From assembly GCF_000280495.2 (NCBI RefSeq), contig NZ_CP018016.1, forward strand, positions 310,001 through 374,000: a DNA stretch of 64,000 bases, given 5' to 3'. Within the stretch, counting starts at the first letter, position 1. Each line of letters begins with the position of its first letter. Both the position numbers and the translations under genes were made by a program. Of the stretch, positions 52,917 through 63,373 are shown piece by piece. This DNA is from Kosakonia radicincitans DSM 16656 (GTDB lineage: Bacteria; Pseudomonadota; Gammaproteobacteria; Enterobacterales; Enterobacteriaceae). The notes below the pieces were generated by a model that saw only the letters and a list, made by a program, of their open reading frames with translations, ran no database searches and was not told where the DNA came from.

Positions 52917-52944
52917 AAAAAAGCCCGGATATCCGGGCTTTTTG
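52917..52944. terminator. Bidirectional terminator after malQ
   Basis: AAGCCCGGATATCCGGGCTT is a perfect 20-bp palindrome, flanked by an A run and a T run. It terminates malPQ and, from the other side, would stop transcripts reading out of gntT. Confidence 0.9.
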
Positions 52945-52982
52945 TTGTCCTGTAAGCGTTAGCGCCACCGGGCAATTGAAAA

Positions 52983-54299
52983 TCAGACCACCATTCCCAG
53001 CAGCAGACAACCCACCAGGCCGCACACCGAGATAATGGTTTCCAGTGCCGACCATGAACGCATGGTCTCACCGATGGTCAGGTTGAAATACTCTTTGAAC
53101 AGCCAGAAGCCCGGATCGTTAACGTGAGAGAAAATCACGCTACCGGAGCCAACGGCAATCACCATTAGTTCCGGGCTGACGCCGGTGGTGGCAATCAGCG
53201 GCGCGGCAATACCGCCTGCGGTAATCGCCGCAACGGTTGCGGAACCCAGCGCAATACGCAGTACCGCAGCAATCGACCAGGCCATAAACAGTGGAGAGAG
53301 GTTAGTGGCATGCATCATGGAAGCGATGTATTTATCCACGCCGCTATCAACCAGCACCTGTTTGAATGCGCCGCCGCCGCCGATGATCAACAGCATCATG
53401 GCGATGATTTTGATGGATGAAGTCAGCGTGTCATTGATGTCATCCATAGAACGGCCGCGGTTCAGACCGAAAGTGAACACCGCAATCAGTACCGCGATCA
53501 TGGTTGCCATTACCGGGTCGCCGAAGAACTCTGCATAAGGCAGAATCGCATGGCCTTTCGGCAGCAGCATTTCCGCGACCGCGCGCAGCGCCATCAGAAT
53601 CACTGGCACCAGGGAAGTCCAGACGCTGACGCCGAAACCTGGCATCTCTTCTTCGGTAAAGGTTTTGGAGTTGTAAAGACCTTCCGGGATCGGCTTATCA
53701 ATGCTTTTCAGGAAACGCGCATAGACCGGGCCTGCGAGGATCACGGTCGGAATACCGAGCAGCGTACCGTACAGCAGTGTTTTACCCATATCCGCGTGGA
53801 AGATGGTGGCGATAGCTGTCGGGCCCGGGTGCGGCGGCAGGAAGCCGTGTGTCACAGAGAGGGCTGCCGCCATCGGTACGCCAACATACAGCAGCGGAAT
53901 GCGTGCAGAGGCGGCGATAGTAAATACCAGCGGCAGCAACAGCACGAAACCGACTTCATAGAACAGCGCGAAACCGACGGTGAAACCGGTCAGCACAACG
54001 GCCCATTGAATATGTTTACGACCGAACTTTTCGATAAGCGTAGTGGCGATGCGCTGTGCGCCGCCGCAGTCTGCCAGCAGTTTGCCGAGCATGGCGCCAA
54101 AGCCCATGATCAGCGCAAGACTGCCCAACGTACCGCCCACGCCCGCTTTAATCGATTTGATAACGGCATCCAGTGGCATGCCCTGCATCATCCCGACGGC
54201 GAGCGCCACCAGAATCAGAGCGATAAATCCGTTGAGTTTGAAACGGATCATTAACAGGAGTAAGAGGACAACACCGATAGCGACAATGACTAATGGCAT
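52983..54299 (-). CDS. gntT: High-affinity gluconate transporter GntT
   Basis: GntT is a gluconate:H+ symporter of the GntP family. The 438-residue protein is hydrophobic throughout and keeps HGFLPPHPGPTAIATIFHAD, MLLIIGGGGAFKQVLVDSGV and FSHVNDPGFWLFKEYF. Length equals E. coli GntT (438). GntR operators lie upstream, so it belongs to the same regulon as gntKU, 25 kb to the left. Confidence 0.96.
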   Translation of the reverse strand: MPLVIVAIGVVLLLLLMIRFKLNGFIALILVALAVGMMQGMPLDAVIKSIKAGVGGTLGSLALIMGFGAMLGKLLADCGGAQRIATTLIEKFGRKHIQWAVVLTGFTVGFALFYEVGFVLLLPLVFTIAASARIPLLYVGVPMAAALSVTHGFLPPHPGPTAIATIFHADMGKTLLYGTLLGIPTVILAGPVYARFLKSIDKPIPEGLYNSKTFTEEEMPGFGVSVWTSLVPVILMALRAVAEMLLPKGHAILPYAEFFGDPVMATMIAVLIAVFTFGLNRGRSMDDINDTLTSSIKIIAMMLLIIGGGGAFKQVLVDSGVDKYIASMMHATNLSPLFMAWSIAAVLRIALGSATVAAITAGGIAAPLIATTGVSPELMVIAVGSGSVIFSHVNDPGFWLFKEYFNLTIGETMRSWSALETIISVCGLVGCLLLGMVV

Positions 54300-54319
54300 G
54301 ATTTACCTGGCCTTTAATT

Positions 54320-54335
54320 TGTTATGGGTAACGTC
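54320..54335. promoter_or_regulatory. Possible third GntR operator close to the gntT start
   Basis: TGTTATGGGTAACGTC (54320-54335) has the GTTA...TAAC symmetry and the GGGTAAC half of the two clear GntR sites. It lies only 20-36 bases upstream of the gntT ATG. Confidence 0.4.
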
Positions 54336-54459
54336 AGTGTTTCTTGGCAGCCGCTAAAAGCTCCCGAACCGGGAAGGGCGAACTGCGGCACCATTACGGC
54401 TGGACATCCATTGCTAAAAATTGTAGTCGGATGTTTTTATCTTGTTGGTGCTGGCTGGA

Positions 54460-54475
54460 ATGATACGGGTAACAT
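54460..54475. promoter_or_regulatory. GntR operator 1 of gntT
   Basis: ATGATACGGGTAACAT is a near-perfect GntR operator (reverse complement ATGTTACCCGTATCAT), as found in E. coli gntT. Confidence 0.85.
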
Positions 54476-54579
54476 CTGTGAAAAGAGAATCACCCTGCCG
54501 ATCTAAATGTGAGATCTGAGACCTGTGTCATATTAACGCCGGGAAACTAGTTTGCTTTAAAGGGCAGGAAACGCGCGCA

Positions 54580-54595
54580 AAGATACGGGTAACGT
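54580..54595. promoter_or_regulatory. GntR operator 2 of gntT
   Basis: AAGATACGGGTAACGT is a second GntR site exactly 120 bases from the first. Paired operators are known to allow repression by looping in E. coli gntT. Confidence 0.8.
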
Positions 54596-54710
54596 CTTGA
54601 GATGACAGGCACAAAAGGGATAGCGGGCGCAGGGAAGATCTTGCGAATACAACAATGACCGGAGATTAACGGGCGGGTCAGCCGGGAATGAAAACGGGCA
54701 GGTGAAACAG

Positions 54711-54737
54711 GCCCGGCATGCTGTTACGCCACCGGGC
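54711..54737. repeat. REP-like palindrome after nfuA
   Basis: GCCCGG (54711-54716) pairs with CCGGGC (54732-54737) around CATGCTGTTACGCCA, resembling a REP unit. It lies 20 bases beyond the nfuA stop. Confidence 0.5.
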
Positions 54738-54756
54738 AATGCTCTGCGGAACAGGC

Positions 54757-55332
54757 TTAGTAGTAGGAGTGCTCGCCGCGCTGGTGCTCAGTGAGATCGC
54801 GCACGCCTTTCAGTTCCGGGAATTCAGTCAGCAGTTGCTTCTCGATCCCTTCTTTCAGCGTTACGTCGACCATGGAGCAACCGTTACAGCCGCCGCCAAA
54901 TTGCAGAATGGCGTAGCCTTCATCGGTGATCTCCATCAGCGTCACGCGGCCGCCGTGGCCAGCCAGCTGCGGGTTGATTTGCGATTGCAGCAGGTACTCA
55001 ACGCGCTCCATCAGCGGCGCGTCGTCGGAAACTTTACGCATTTTAGCGTTTGGCGCTTTCAGCGTGAGCTGAGAACCTAATTGATCGGTTACAAAATCAA
55101 TTTCCGCATCTTCCAGATACGGTGCGCTCAGTTCATCGACATAGGCAACCAGTTGTTCAAATTTCAGCGCGGTATCGGTCGCTTCAACTGCATCTGGCGG
55201 ACAATAAGAGACGCCGCATTCAGCGTTTGGCGTGCCAGGGTTAATCACAAATACGCGAATTTGTGTCCCTTCTTCCTGATTTGCCAGCAGTTTGGAAAAG
55301 TGCGCCTGGGCAGCGTCGGAAATACGGATCAT
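54757..55332 (-). CDS. nfuA: Fe-S biogenesis protein NfuA
   Basis: NfuA carries a [4Fe-4S] cluster and delivers it to target enzymes, especially under oxidative stress or iron starvation. The 191-residue protein has an N-terminal degenerate A-type domain (residues 1-100) and a C-terminal Nfu domain with the cluster cysteines Cys149 and Cys152 in [12 protein letters not shown]. Length equals E. coli NfuA (191). It lies downstream of gntX on the same strand, as in E. coli. Confidence 0.96.
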   Translation of the reverse strand: MIRISDAAQAHFSKLLANQEEGTQIRVFVINPGTPNAECGVSYCPPDAVEATDTALKFEQLVAYVDELSAPYLEDAEIDFVTDQLGSQLTLKAPNAKMRKVSDDAPLMERVEYLLQSQINPQLAGHGGRVTLMEITDEGYAILQFGGGCNGCSMVDVTLKEGIEKQLLTEFPELKGVRDLTEHQRGEHSYY

Positions 55333-55390
55333 AGCAATGGCCTAATAGTTGACTATTTTACTTGGTTATAATACGCCCATCATCGAGGGT

Positions 55391-56065
55391 CTACAAGGTT
55401 CGACACAGGCACCAGACCTGAACAGTCGCTGCGCCGCTGCGCAAAAGCAGCCGGGAGATCTCCGCAACAGTACTGCCGGTCGTGACGACATCATCCACCA
55501 GAACGATATGGAGCCCGGCTATTGGCAATTCAAGGCGAAAAGCATTTTTCAGGTTCTGCCTGCGCAGCCTGGCGCTTAAATGATGCTGCACCGGCGTTGC
55601 CCGCAGACGCTTAAGCGCCACGCGCGAATAGCGGCACGACAGCCAGCGCGCCAGCGGTCGGCACAGCAAATCGCTTTGATTAAACCCGCGCCGCCACTGG
55701 CGTCGGGCATGCAGCGGAACGCTGAGGAGCAGGTCCGGTAACGGACGTTTACCGCGCTGTATCACCCTGAGCAGCAATAGCCGCGCCAGTGCGCTGGCAA
55801 GCTCCGGGCGAGGATGAAATTTAAACTGCTGTACCAGCGTACTGAGCGGCGGGGCGTAGCCACCCACAGAGATGAGCCGTTGCCAGGGCGGCGGTTTTTG
55901 CAGACAACGGCCGCAGGGCACATTTTCATGGGCAGCAGGTAAACCGCACAAAGGGCAAACTTTTCCCTGCGTTTGCATCGCGCGGGCGCAGCCCGAACAG
56001 ATTCCCCAGTGGCTGAGCATTAACGGCATTCGGCATAGCCAGCACAAGCCCGGCACTGTTAGCAT
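55391..56065 (-). CDS. gntX: Phosphoribosyltransferase-like protein GntX (ComF family)
   Basis: The 224-residue ComF-family protein has an N-terminal double zinc finger (CWLCRMP, CSGCARAM, CPLCGLP, CGRCLQKP) and a C-terminal phosphoribosyltransferase motif (IVLVDDVVTTGSTVAEISRL). E. coli GntX (227 residues) was named for a gluconate phenotype. Relatives take part in use of external DNA as a nutrient, but the biochemical role is unproven. It diverges from bioH. Confidence 0.93.
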   Translation of the reverse strand: MLTVPGLCWLCRMPLMLSHWGICSGCARAMQTQGKVCPLCGLPAAHENVPCGRCLQKPPPWQRLISVGGYAPPLSTLVQQFKFHPRPELASALARLLLLRVIQRGKRPLPDLLLSVPLHARRQWRRGFNQSDLLCRPLARWLSCRYSRVALKRLRATPVQHHLSARLRRQNLKNAFRLELPIAGLHIVLVDDVVTTGSTVAEISRLLLRSGAATVQVWCLCRTL

Positions 56066-56103
56066 GTTCCACCTCCTTGTGTGAAGAAAGAGAACGATAG
56101 CGG

Positions 56104-56874
56104 ATGAAAGACATCTGGTGGCAAACCAAAGGTGAAGGCGATTGTCATCTTGTGCTGTTGCACGGCTGGGGACTGAATGCCCAGGTATGGGATTGCATAA
56201 CTCCGGAACTGAGTGCGCATTTTACGCTGCATCTGGTCGATTTGCCGGGCTACGGCAGAAGTACGGGATTTAGCCCTTTGTCGCTTGGGCAGATGGTTGA
56301 TATTGTTCTGGCACAGGCGCCGGAACGGGCGATTTGGCTGGGCTGGAGCCTTGGCGGGCTGGTGGCCAGCCGCGTGGCGTTGAAGGCACCCGAGCGTGTA
56401 AGCGCGCTGGTGACGGTTGCTTCCTCGCCGTGCTTCAGCGCACAGGGCGAATGGGCGGGCATTAAACCCGAAGTGCTGGCCGGTTTTCAGCATCAGTTGA
56501 GTGAAGATTTTCAGCGTACCGTCGAGCGTTTTCTCGCGCTGCAAACGCTGGGAACGGAAACCGCAAGGCAGGACGCGCGTCAGCTAAAAAACGCAGTGTT
56601 GTCGCTGGAAATGCCTTCTGCTGAGGTGCTGAACGGCGGGCTGGAGATCCTGAAGACAGCGGATTTGCGCGAAGCATTATCATCGCTGACGCTGCCGTTT
56701 TTACGCCTCTACGGGCGGCTCGATGGGCTGGTGCCGCGCAAAATCGTGCCGGTGCTGGATGAGATGTGGCCTGCAAGCGAATCGATTGTGTTTGCAAAAG
56801 CAGCGCATGCGCCTTTTATCTCGCATCCGGTTGAATTCTGCGAAACCCTGCTGGCATTAAAAGCGAAGCTGTGA
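56104..56874 (+). CDS. bioH: Pimeloyl-ACP methyl ester carboxylesterase BioH
   Basis: BioH removes the methyl ester from pimeloyl-ACP, ending the BioC-BioH route to the pimelate chain of biotin. The 256-residue alpha/beta hydrolase has the catalytic triad Ser82 (LGWSLGGLV), Asp207 (GRLDGLVP) and His235 (AAHAPF), all at E. coli positions. E. coli BioH has 256 residues. It stands alone, away from the other bio genes, and converges on feoC. Confidence 0.97.
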   Translation: MKDIWWQTKGEGDCHLVLLHGWGLNAQVWDCITPELSAHFTLHLVDLPGYGRSTGFSPLSLGQMVDIVLAQAPERAIWLGWSLGGLVASRVALKAPERVSALVTVASSPCFSAQGEWAGIKPEVLAGFQHQLSEDFQRTVERFLALQTLGTETARQDARQLKNAVLSLEMPSAEVLNGGLEILKTADLREALSSLTLPFLRLYGRLDGLVPRKIVPVLDEMWPASESIVFAKAAHAPFISHPVEFCETLLALKAKL

Positions 56875-56879
56875 AAGCA

Positions 56880-56907
56880 GCCCGGTAGTGAGCTGCTTAT
56901 CGGGCCT
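56880..56907. repeat. REP-like palindrome between bioH and feoC
   Basis: GCCCGGTA and TATCGGGC flank about ten bases between two convergent genes. No T run is seen. It may serve as a shared 3' end. Confidence 0.45.
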
Positions 56908-57147
56908 TCAGCACAGCGTCCACCACTCCTGCTGGCAGGCGCTTTTCCCTTCCGGACACTGTTTACAGCTACCGGTTAAACAACCGGTAGCATCTTCCTG
57001 AACACGCATCACTTTACCCATCGCTTCCATGCGACCCAGCATGGCATCAATCATCGCTCTGGGCGTGCGCAGCGTGCTGCTCAACTGCTGCGCATCCATT
57101 CTTCCCCGAAGCGCCAGCAGATCGCGAATCTCAAGTAATGATGCCAT
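56908..57147 (-). CDS. feoC: Ferrous iron transport protein FeoC
   Basis: FeoC is a small winged-helix protein that associates with FeoB and is reported to protect it from FtsH. The 79-residue sequence has the helix-turn-helix ([20 protein letters not shown]) and four cysteines in [16 protein letters not shown] that can bind an Fe-S cluster. E. coli FeoC has 78 residues. Last gene of feoABC, 11 bases after feoB. Confidence 0.93.
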   Translation of the reverse strand: MASLLEIRDLLALRGRMDAQQLSSTLRTPRAMIDAMLGRMEAMGKVMRVQEDATGCLTGSCKQCPEGKSACQQEWWTLC

Positions 57148-57158
57148 CGCTTCACTCC

Positions 57159-59477
57159 TTAATGGCAGTCGCCCGCCGGGCTGTCACAGCAACTGGCGAC
57201 AGTTTTACGTGTAGCCAGCGTACTGATATCCACCCGGCTTCTGGCCCGGCGCAGCGCGCCAATGACCACCACGTTAAACAGGAGAACCGCCAGAATGCAG
57301 GTCAGGCTGTAGAGTGGATGCTGGTTAAAGGTGACACTTTGATAGAACAACGTTGCCAGTGAGTAGGCGATATTCAGCCCCCACAGCACCGAGAATCCCA
57401 TCCAGCCGCGGCTCGATTCGCGGGCGATTGCGCCCATCGCGGTAATGCACGGCACGTAGAGCAGGACGAAAATCAGGTAGCTATAGGCGGCGGCCGCGCT
57501 GCCGAATTTCTGGCTCATTACGCCCATCGTACCCGTCGCCATTTCACCGTCGCCTTTACTGGCTTCGATTGGGTTGGCCAGCACGCTCAGGCTGAAGGTA
57601 TCGCGCACGCTTTTCACGGTGTCTTCCAGCGCGGCAATCAGCTCGTCGCTCAGGCTGAATTCCGCCGGATTAAAGCCAGCTTGCTCAATATTTTCGGCGG
57701 TATAGAGCGTATTCAGTGTACCCACCACCACTTCTTTCGCCATCGCGCCAGTGACCAGGCCGACAGTGGCCTGCCAGTGATCGCCATGCACGCCAATCGG
57801 CTCCAGCAGCGGTGTAAATACCCGGCTGATCGACGCCAGCGCAGATTCATCGATTTTATGTACCGTCCGGCCATCCAGCGAGAAACTGTTCATTGCGCTG
57901 AGGAAAATGCTGACGATGATGATGACTTTACCCGCGCGGATCACAAAGCCTTTCAGGCGCTGCCAGGTTTGCAGCAGCAGGCTTTTCAGATGCGGTACGT
58001 GATAGACCGGAAGCTCCATCACGAACGGCGAGGCTTCACCGCGCAGCAGGGTAAATTTCAACATCAGCCCGGTGAGGATCGCCATTACAATCCCCAGCAC
58101 GTAGAGTGAGAAGACGGTGATCGCACCATGCTGGCCGAAAAAAGCCGCCGAGAAGACAGCGAAAATGGCCAGACGTGCGCCGCAGGACATAAACGGCGCC
58201 ATCATGATAGTAATTAACCGTTCACGCGGGGCATCCAGCGTACGGGCGCCCATCACTGACGGCACGTTGCAGCCGAAACCAACAATCAGCGGCACAAAGG
58301 ATTTTCCTGGCAGCCCCAGCGATTGCATCAGCCGGTCCATCACAAAGGCCGCGCGCGCCATATAGCCGGAATCTTCAAGGAACGACATAAACAGGTACAT
58401 CATGCCAAGCTGCGGCACCAGCGGCAGTACGGTATTCACCCCGCCGCCGAGCCCCTGAGCAAGGAAGATTGTCAGCCATTCCGGAAAGTGCAGCGTGGCA
58501 CCCAGCCACTGAATGCCATGGATAAAAATCGCCACTGAACCGGCGTCGAAGATCGGCTGGAACGCACCACCAATGTTGATGGCGAACAGAAACATCAGAT
58601 ACATGACAAACAGAAAGATCGGCAGACCCAAAAAGCGGTTGATCACAATGCGGTCAACGGCGGCGGTAAACTGGCTCGGCTCGGCCGTTAACGTGTTGCT
58701 GACGGTGTCGCAGATGGCGGCAATCGACTGGTAACGCGCATCGGCAATATGCAGCGCCGGATCGTCCATCCCGTCTTTCAGACGGGAGAGTGCAGCGTCG
58801 AATTGCTGGTTGTTGATGCCCGAGTTCGCGCGGCTGTAGATATCACCCTCGAGTATTTGCAGACCCATCCAGCGGCGCTGCTGTTGCGGAAGCTCCTCCG
58901 GCATCTGCGCGGCCAGCGCGTCGGCTTCACGGGAAAGCGGTTGGGCGTAATGCACCAGTTCGATATTGTCATTGGCGCGATGACGATCCACCGCCAGCTT
59001 CAGCGCTTCAATACCGCGACCACGTGTGGATACCAGCGGGATAACCGGGCAGCCAAGGCGGGCTGAAAGGGCATCTACATCGATGCGCACTTTTTGTTTT
59101 TCAGCGATATCCAGCATGTTGAGCGCGATGATGCATGGTACGCCCAGTTCCAGCAGTTGGAGTGTCAGATAAAGATTGCGTTCAAGGTTCGAAGCATCCA
59201 CCACGTTGATCAGCAGATCGGCATCGCCACTCAAAATGTAGTGACAGGCAATCTGCTCATCCAGCGATGTTTGCGCCGAAATGGTGGTCAGCGAATAGGT
59301 GCCAGGCAGGTCAACCAGCGTAACCTGGTGATCGGTTGTGGTGAAAAAGCCCTCTTTGCGCTCTACCGTTACGCCAGACCAGTTTCCCACCCGCTGGCGC
59401 GCTCCCGTTAACTGATTGAATAATGTCGTCTTGCCGGAATTAGGATTACCAATTAAACCAATGGTCAATTTTTTCAT
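57159..59477 (-). CDS. feoB: Ferrous iron transporter FeoB
   Basis: FeoB is the inner-membrane Fe(II) transporter. The 772-residue protein has an N-terminal G domain (GNPNSGKTT 10-18, [12 protein letters not shown]), a GDI linker, and a membrane domain with two Gate regions ([16 protein letters not shown] and [14 protein letters not shown]). The C-terminus carries the cysteines CCDS. E. coli FeoB has 773 residues. The start at 59477 gives [12 protein letters not shown]; an in-frame start four codons upstream is unlikely. Confidence 0.97.
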   Translation of the reverse strand: MKKLTIGLIGNPNSGKTTLFNQLTGARQRVGNWSGVTVERKEGFFTTTDHQVTLVDLPGTYSLTTISAQTSLDEQIACHYILSGDADLLINVVDASNLERNLYLTLQLLELGVPCIIALNMLDIAEKQKVRIDVDALSARLGCPVIPLVSTRGRGIEALKLAVDRHRANDNIELVHYAQPLSREADALAAQMPEELPQQQRRWMGLQILEGDIYSRANSGINNQQFDAALSRLKDGMDDPALHIADARYQSIAAICDTVSNTLTAEPSQFTAAVDRIVINRFLGLPIFLFVMYLMFLFAINIGGAFQPIFDAGSVAIFIHGIQWLGATLHFPEWLTIFLAQGLGGGVNTVLPLVPQLGMMYLFMSFLEDSGYMARAAFVMDRLMQSLGLPGKSFVPLIVGFGCNVPSVMGARTLDAPRERLITIMMAPFMSCGARLAIFAVFSAAFFGQHGAITVFSLYVLGIVMAILTGLMLKFTLLRGEASPFVMELPVYHVPHLKSLLLQTWQRLKGFVIRAGKVIIIVSIFLSAMNSFSLDGRTVHKIDESALASISRVFTPLLEPIGVHGDHWQATVGLVTGAMAKEVVVGTLNTLYTAENIEQAGFNPAEFSLSDELIAALEDTVKSVRDTFSLSVLANPIEASKGDGEMATGTMGVMSQKFGSAAAAYSYLIFVLLYVPCITAMGAIARESSRGWMGFSVLWGLNIAYSLATLFYQSVTFNQHPLYSLTCILAVLLFNVVVIGALRRARSRVDISTLATRKTVASCCDSPAGDCH

Positions 59478-59509
59478 TTTACTTAGCACTCTATGTCATA
59501 GCTGACCGG

Positions 59510-59737
59510 TTAACGGGACATCGCTTCCAGTTCGAGAAAAGCGAGATCTTTTTTCCGTAACACTAAATTAACGCGGCGGGTCTCGATATGAATGGGATCG
59601 CCTAATGGTGCCACCCGCACCACATTAAAAGATGAGCCGGGCAACATACCTAATGACAGGAGTTTTTGCCGCCAGGCCGGGCTTATTTGCTGTGAGAAGC
59701 CGGTAATTTTCCACACACTGTCAGGAGAGAAATGCAT
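59510..59737 (-). CDS. feoA: Ferrous iron transport protein FeoA
   Basis: FeoA is a small SH3-like cytoplasmic protein needed for FeoB activity. The 75-residue sequence ([40 protein letters not shown]) closely matches E. coli FeoA (75 residues). First gene of feoABC, under Fur and apparently FNR sites upstream. Confidence 0.95.
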   Translation of the reverse strand: MHFSPDSVWKITGFSQQISPAWRQKLLSLGMLPGSSFNVVRVAPLGDPIHIETRRVNLVLRKKDLAFLELEAMSR

Positions 59738-59831
59738 AGTGCCTACTTATTTTTGCTGCGAGCCGATGTTTGCCGTACGTCATCACGACGCACCGTGAAC
59801 CCATGAAGAGTAAAGAACAGCCAACGAGAAC

Positions 59832-59857
59832 AATGATAATGAGAATAGTTTTTATCA
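59832..59857. promoter_or_regulatory. Fur box of feoABC
   Basis: AATGATAATGAGAATAGTTT resembles the Fur consensus, with GATAATGAGAAT as the conserved core; TTTTTATCATC extends it. It is about 95-120 bases upstream of the feoA start. Fur repression of feo is established in E. coli. Confidence 0.75.
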
Positions 59858-59910
59858 TCAATAATAAAAATGCGTCAGGACGGGAGAGGAAATAAAAATT
59901 CGATTTTGTT

Positions 59911-59924
59911 TTGACGTAGCTCAA
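59911..59924. promoter_or_regulatory. FNR-like site of feoABC
   Basis: TTGACGTAGCTCAA resembles the FNR consensus TTGATNNNNATCAA, with one change in each half. FNR activates feo anaerobically in E. coli, which fits uptake of soluble Fe(II). Confidence 0.6.
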
Positions 59925-60193
59925 AAATAAGTTGGGTTCTGAATTTTGCGCGGCGCAGTAACACATTAATGAGAAATAAATAATTGTTATTTATATCGGG
60001 ATCTTAATCTTTTATTCATATTTGAAATGGTGCGCGGGCCGTAAGTCCGCTGATGTAAATTCCGATAAATAAATACGATGTCAGTAAATTGATTAATAAT
60101 TTTGAATATCAATAACCAGCAAAAATAATAGGTTAATAATTCTCTATGATTAACAGCACTAAGAAAAAGGCGCTTTTTCGACGGTGTTGCACC

Positions 60194-60229
60194 AAAAATA
60201 ACCCCTCTCCCGCAGGCGCAAGAGAGGGG
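60194..60229 (-). terminator. Terminator of yhgF
   Basis: On the minus strand CCCCTCTC (60229-60222) pairs with GAGAGGGG (60209-60202), followed by TTATTTTT. It lies 7 bases after the yhgF stop. Confidence 0.7.
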
Positions 60230-60235
60230 AGAGGA

Positions 60236-62575
60236 TTAGCGTTTTTTACCCATCGCCGCCGCCAGTGCATCCATCATTGCGCTGTTGCCGCCGGGTTGAG
60301 GGCTGCGATCCCGCGGTGATTTTGCCGGACGCGCGCTACTCCGGTTACCAACATCGCGACTACCGCCATTGCCACTGCCGCGACGGCTGTTACTGTCGCC
60401 TGGTTGTTCGTCCAGACGCATGGTCAACGCAATACGTTTACGCGGCAGATCGACTTCCAGCACTTTCACCTTCACGATATCGCCTGCTTTCACCACCGTA
60501 TGCGGATCTTCAACGAACTTATCCGCCAGCGAGGAGATATGTACCAGCCCGTCCTGATGCACGCCGATATCAACGAACGCGCCAAAGTTGGTGACGTTGG
60601 TCACTGCGCCTTCCAGCACCATACCTGGCAACAGATCGTTCATGGTTTCGATGCCTTCGGCGAAGGTCGCGGTTTTGAACTCCGGACGCGGGTCGCGGCC
60701 CGGTTTCTCCAGCTCTTTGATGATGTCGGTGACGGTCGGCACGCCGAACTGCTCGTCGGTAAACTCGGACGGTTTCAGCTTACGTAACTCGGCGCTGTTG
60801 CCCATCAGATCGCGCAGGGACTGTGCGGTTGCCGCCAGAATTCGCTCGACCACCGGATAGGTTTCCGGGTGAACGGTGGAAGCATCCAGCGGGTTGTCGC
60901 CGTGGTTAATACGCAGGAAGCCCGCGCACTGTTCAAAGGCTTTCGGCCCAAGGCGGCTCACTTTTAGCAGTTGCTGACGGTTCTGGAACTGACCGTTTTC
61001 ATCGCGCCAGGAGACAATATTTTGCGCCATCATGCGGGTTAAACCGGCCACGCGCGTCAGTAGCGGCACCGAGGCGGTATTCAGATCAACGCCGACGGCG
61101 TTCACGCAGTCTTCAACGACGGCGTCCAGTTTACGCGCCAGCTGTGTCTGGCTGACGTCATGCTGATACTGGCCAACGCCGATTGATTTCGGGTCGATTT
61201 TCACCAGCTCAGCCAGGGGATCCTGTAAACGGCGGGCGATAGACACCGCACCGCGCAGAGAAACGTCGAGATCCGGGAATTCCAGCGCCGCCAGTTCGGA
61301 GGCGGAGTAGACTGACGCCCCCGCTTCGCTGACAATCACTTTCTGTGCGGTCACTTTCGGGAACTGTTTCTGCACATCCAGGTAGAAACGTTCGGTCTCG
61401 CGCGATGCTGTACCATTACCGATCGCCACCAGTTCGACGTTGTGTTTCTCGCACAGCGCCGCCACGGCAACCGCCGCTTTCGCTGCCTGCCCGGTGTGCG
61501 GATAAATCGTGTCGGTTGCGACCAGTTTGCCGGTGGCATCGACTACTGCCACTTTTACGCCGGTACGCAGGCCCGGATCGAGCCCCATCGTTGCACGCAG
61601 CCCGGCCGGTGCGGCCATCAGCAGATCGTGCAGGTTGCGGGCGAAGACGTTAATCGCTTCATCTTCCGCGCGTTCGCGCACAGTACCCATTAATTCAGTT
61701 TCAAGGTGCATCAGGACCTTAATGCGCCACGTCCAGCTCACGACGCTGCGGCGCCAGCTATCTGCCGGGGCGTTATTCAGGCGCAGGCCGAGATGGTCGA
61801 TAATAATCTGCTCGCAGTGGCTCTCTTTCGGCGGCTCGTCAAACTGCGGATCGGCATTCAGCGCCAGTTGCAGCACACCCTCATTACGCCCACGGAACAT
61901 GGCCAGCGCGCGGTGCGAAGGAACGGTAGAAATCGGTTCGTGATGATCGAAATAGTCGCGGAATTTCGCGCCTTCTTCCTCTTTGCCACTGACCACCGTC
62001 GCCACGAGATGGGCGTTTTTCCACAGATAGTCACGGACTTTCGCCAGCAGGGCCGCATCCTCAGCGAAGCGCTCCATCAGGATATAACGCGCGCCATCAA
62101 GCGCCGCTTTGCTGTCGGCAACACCTTTATCTGCATCCACAAACGTGGCGGCCAGCGTTTCCGGATCCTGCGACGGGTCATTCCACAGTTGGTCTGCCAG
62201 CGGTTCGAGACCGGCTTCAATCGCGATTTGCCCGCGCGTGCGACGCTTCGGTTTGTAGGGAAGATAGAAGTCTTCGAGTTCGGTTTTGCTCAGCGTACCG
62301 TTGATGGCTTTCGCCAGCTCTTCGCTGAGTTTGCCCTGCTCGCCAATCGATTTCAGGATTGCCTGGCGGCGCTCTTCCAGCTCGCGCAGGTAACCAAGGC
62401 GGGTTTCGAGCTGACGCAATTGCGTGTCGTCCAGACCGCCGGTGACCTCTTTACGGTAGCGCGCGATAAACGGCACGGTATTCCCTTCATCAAGCAGGCG
62501 AACGGCGGATTCCACCTGTTCGGTCCGTGCCTGAAGTTCACCCGCAATAATGCGGCAGAGCGAATCATTCATCAT
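60236..62575 (-). CDS. yhgF: Tex-like RNA-binding protein YhgF
   Basis: YhgF belongs to the conserved Tex/Spt6-like family of nucleic-acid-binding transcription accessory proteins. From 62575 the product is 779 residues: an N-terminal helix-turn-helix region, a YqgF/RuvC-like domain ([20 protein letters not shown]), helix-hairpin-helix segments ([20 protein letters not shown]) and a C-terminal S1 domain ([20 protein letters not shown]), then a basic Gly/Ser/Arg tail. E. coli YhgF has 773. The start is uncertain because M codons cluster at 62587, 62584, 62575 and 62572. Its precise role in enterobacteria is unclear. Confidence 0.94.
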   Translation of the reverse strand: MMNDSLCRIIAGELQARTEQVESAVRLLDEGNTVPFIARYRKEVTGGLDDTQLRQLETRLGYLRELEERRQAILKSIGEQGKLSEELAKAINGTLSKTELEDFYLPYKPKRRTRGQIAIEAGLEPLADQLWNDPSQDPETLAATFVDADKGVADSKAALDGARYILMERFAEDAALLAKVRDYLWKNAHLVATVVSGKEEEGAKFRDYFDHHEPISTVPSHRALAMFRGRNEGVLQLALNADPQFDEPPKESHCEQIIIDHLGLRLNNAPADSWRRSVVSWTWRIKVLMHLETELMGTVRERAEDEAINVFARNLHDLLMAAPAGLRATMGLDPGLRTGVKVAVVDATGKLVATDTIYPHTGQAAKAAVAVAALCEKHNVELVAIGNGTASRETERFYLDVQKQFPKVTAQKVIVSEAGASVYSASELAALEFPDLDVSLRGAVSIARRLQDPLAELVKIDPKSIGVGQYQHDVSQTQLARKLDAVVEDCVNAVGVDLNTASVPLLTRVAGLTRMMAQNIVSWRDENGQFQNRQQLLKVSRLGPKAFEQCAGFLRINHGDNPLDASTVHPETYPVVERILAATAQSLRDLMGNSAELRKLKPSEFTDEQFGVPTVTDIIKELEKPGRDPRPEFKTATFAEGIETMNDLLPGMVLEGAVTNVTNFGAFVDIGVHQDGLVHISSLADKFVEDPHTVVKAGDIVKVKVLEVDLPRKRIALTMRLDEQPGDSNSRRGSGNGGSRDVGNRSSARPAKSPRDRSPQPGGNSAMMDALAAAMGKKR

Positions 62576-62673
62576 TTCTTTCATCATCTTCTGAACAAAA
62601 TCAGCGGATAGTTATACGGACTGGCACTGTAAAATGCCAGCCACCGGGGTGGTTCCTGGATTGTTCTGTGCGG

Positions 62674-63147
62674 TTATTTCACATATTCGATTTCATTAAC
62701 GTACCAGGTGGCTTCGCCACCTGGTGTTTGTACGATCGCCACATCGCCGGCTTCTTTTTTCAGCAGGGCGCGGGCCATCGGCGAATCGATAGAGATGTAA
62801 TCCTTGCGGCCAAAGATCTCATCGTAGCCGACGATGCGAAAGCGCAGAGTATCGCCATCATCGTTTTCGATCTCCACCCATGCGCCAAAGAAAACTTTGC
62901 CTTCCTGTTGCGGTGAATAATCAACGATTTTCAGGTTTTCCAGACATTTCGTCAGATAACGTACCCGGCGGTCTATTTCGCGCAGGCGTTTTTTGTTGTA
63001 CTGATAATCAGCGTTTTCGCTGCGATCGCCCAGGCTTGCCGCCCAGGTCACTTTTTTCGTGACTTCCGGGCGCTCCTGACGCCAGAGAAAATCGAGTTCC
63101 TGCTTCAGTTTGTCATAACCTTCGCGGGTGATCAGGGGCGTTTTCAT
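62674..63147 (-). CDS. greB: Transcription elongation factor GreB
   Basis: GreB enters the RNA polymerase secondary channel and stimulates cleavage of the 3' end of backtracked RNA. The 157-residue protein has an N-terminal antiparallel coiled coil (about 1-75) with the tip acids Asp41 and Glu44 in LGDRSENADY, and a C-terminal FKBP-like domain (IVGYDEIFGRKDYISID). E. coli GreB has 158 residues. It diverges from ompR over 226 bases. Confidence 0.96.
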   Translation of the reverse strand: MKTPLITREGYDKLKQELDFLWRQERPEVTKKVTWAASLGDRSENADYQYNKKRLREIDRRVRYLTKCLENLKIVDYSPQQEGKVFFGAWVEIENDDGDTLRFRIVGYDEIFGRKDYISIDSPMARALLKKEAGDVAIVQTPGGEATWYVNEIEYVK

Positions 63148-63373
63148 ACTTCTGCCTTCTCTTTGTGACAGCTTTGATGTACAGACTTTACAAACGGTAT
63201 TGCGTAAAGTGCGGATTAATCATGTTTTATGTGATGTTGAATGCATATAACTTGCTGTTAAATATGCTTTGTAACAATTTAGACTAGAATTTATACCAGA
63301 TTTCGCTGGTCGTTAACGCGCACTTTTTTAGAATACGGAAACAGAAATTTCGGAACCTTTGGGAGTATAAACA

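Larger units (their letters stand above)
54300..54756. other. 457-bp region between gntT and nfuA
   Basis: The region contains the gntT promoter with GntR sites and, nearer nfuA, a REP-like palindrome. No credible ORF is present. Confidence 0.6.
59738..60235. other. 498-bp region between feoA and yhgF
   Basis: The region is strongly AT-rich. It holds the feo promoter with Fur and FNR-like sites, an AT-rich stretch of unknown role (about 59960-60160), and the yhgF terminator. A short minus-strand ORF (59721-59966) overlaps the Fur site and feoA and is not credible. Confidence 0.6.

Noticed and set aside
59721..59966. Small minus-strand ORF (81 codons) with a hydrophobic stretch upstream of feoA
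   Set aside because: It overlaps the Fur box, the FNR-like site and the feoA start, and its AT-rich promoter DNA naturally encodes Ile/Leu; no family recognised.
61706..62611. Plus-strand ORF of 301 codons opposite yhgF
   Set aside because: Antisense shadow of a conserved gene; no supporting features.
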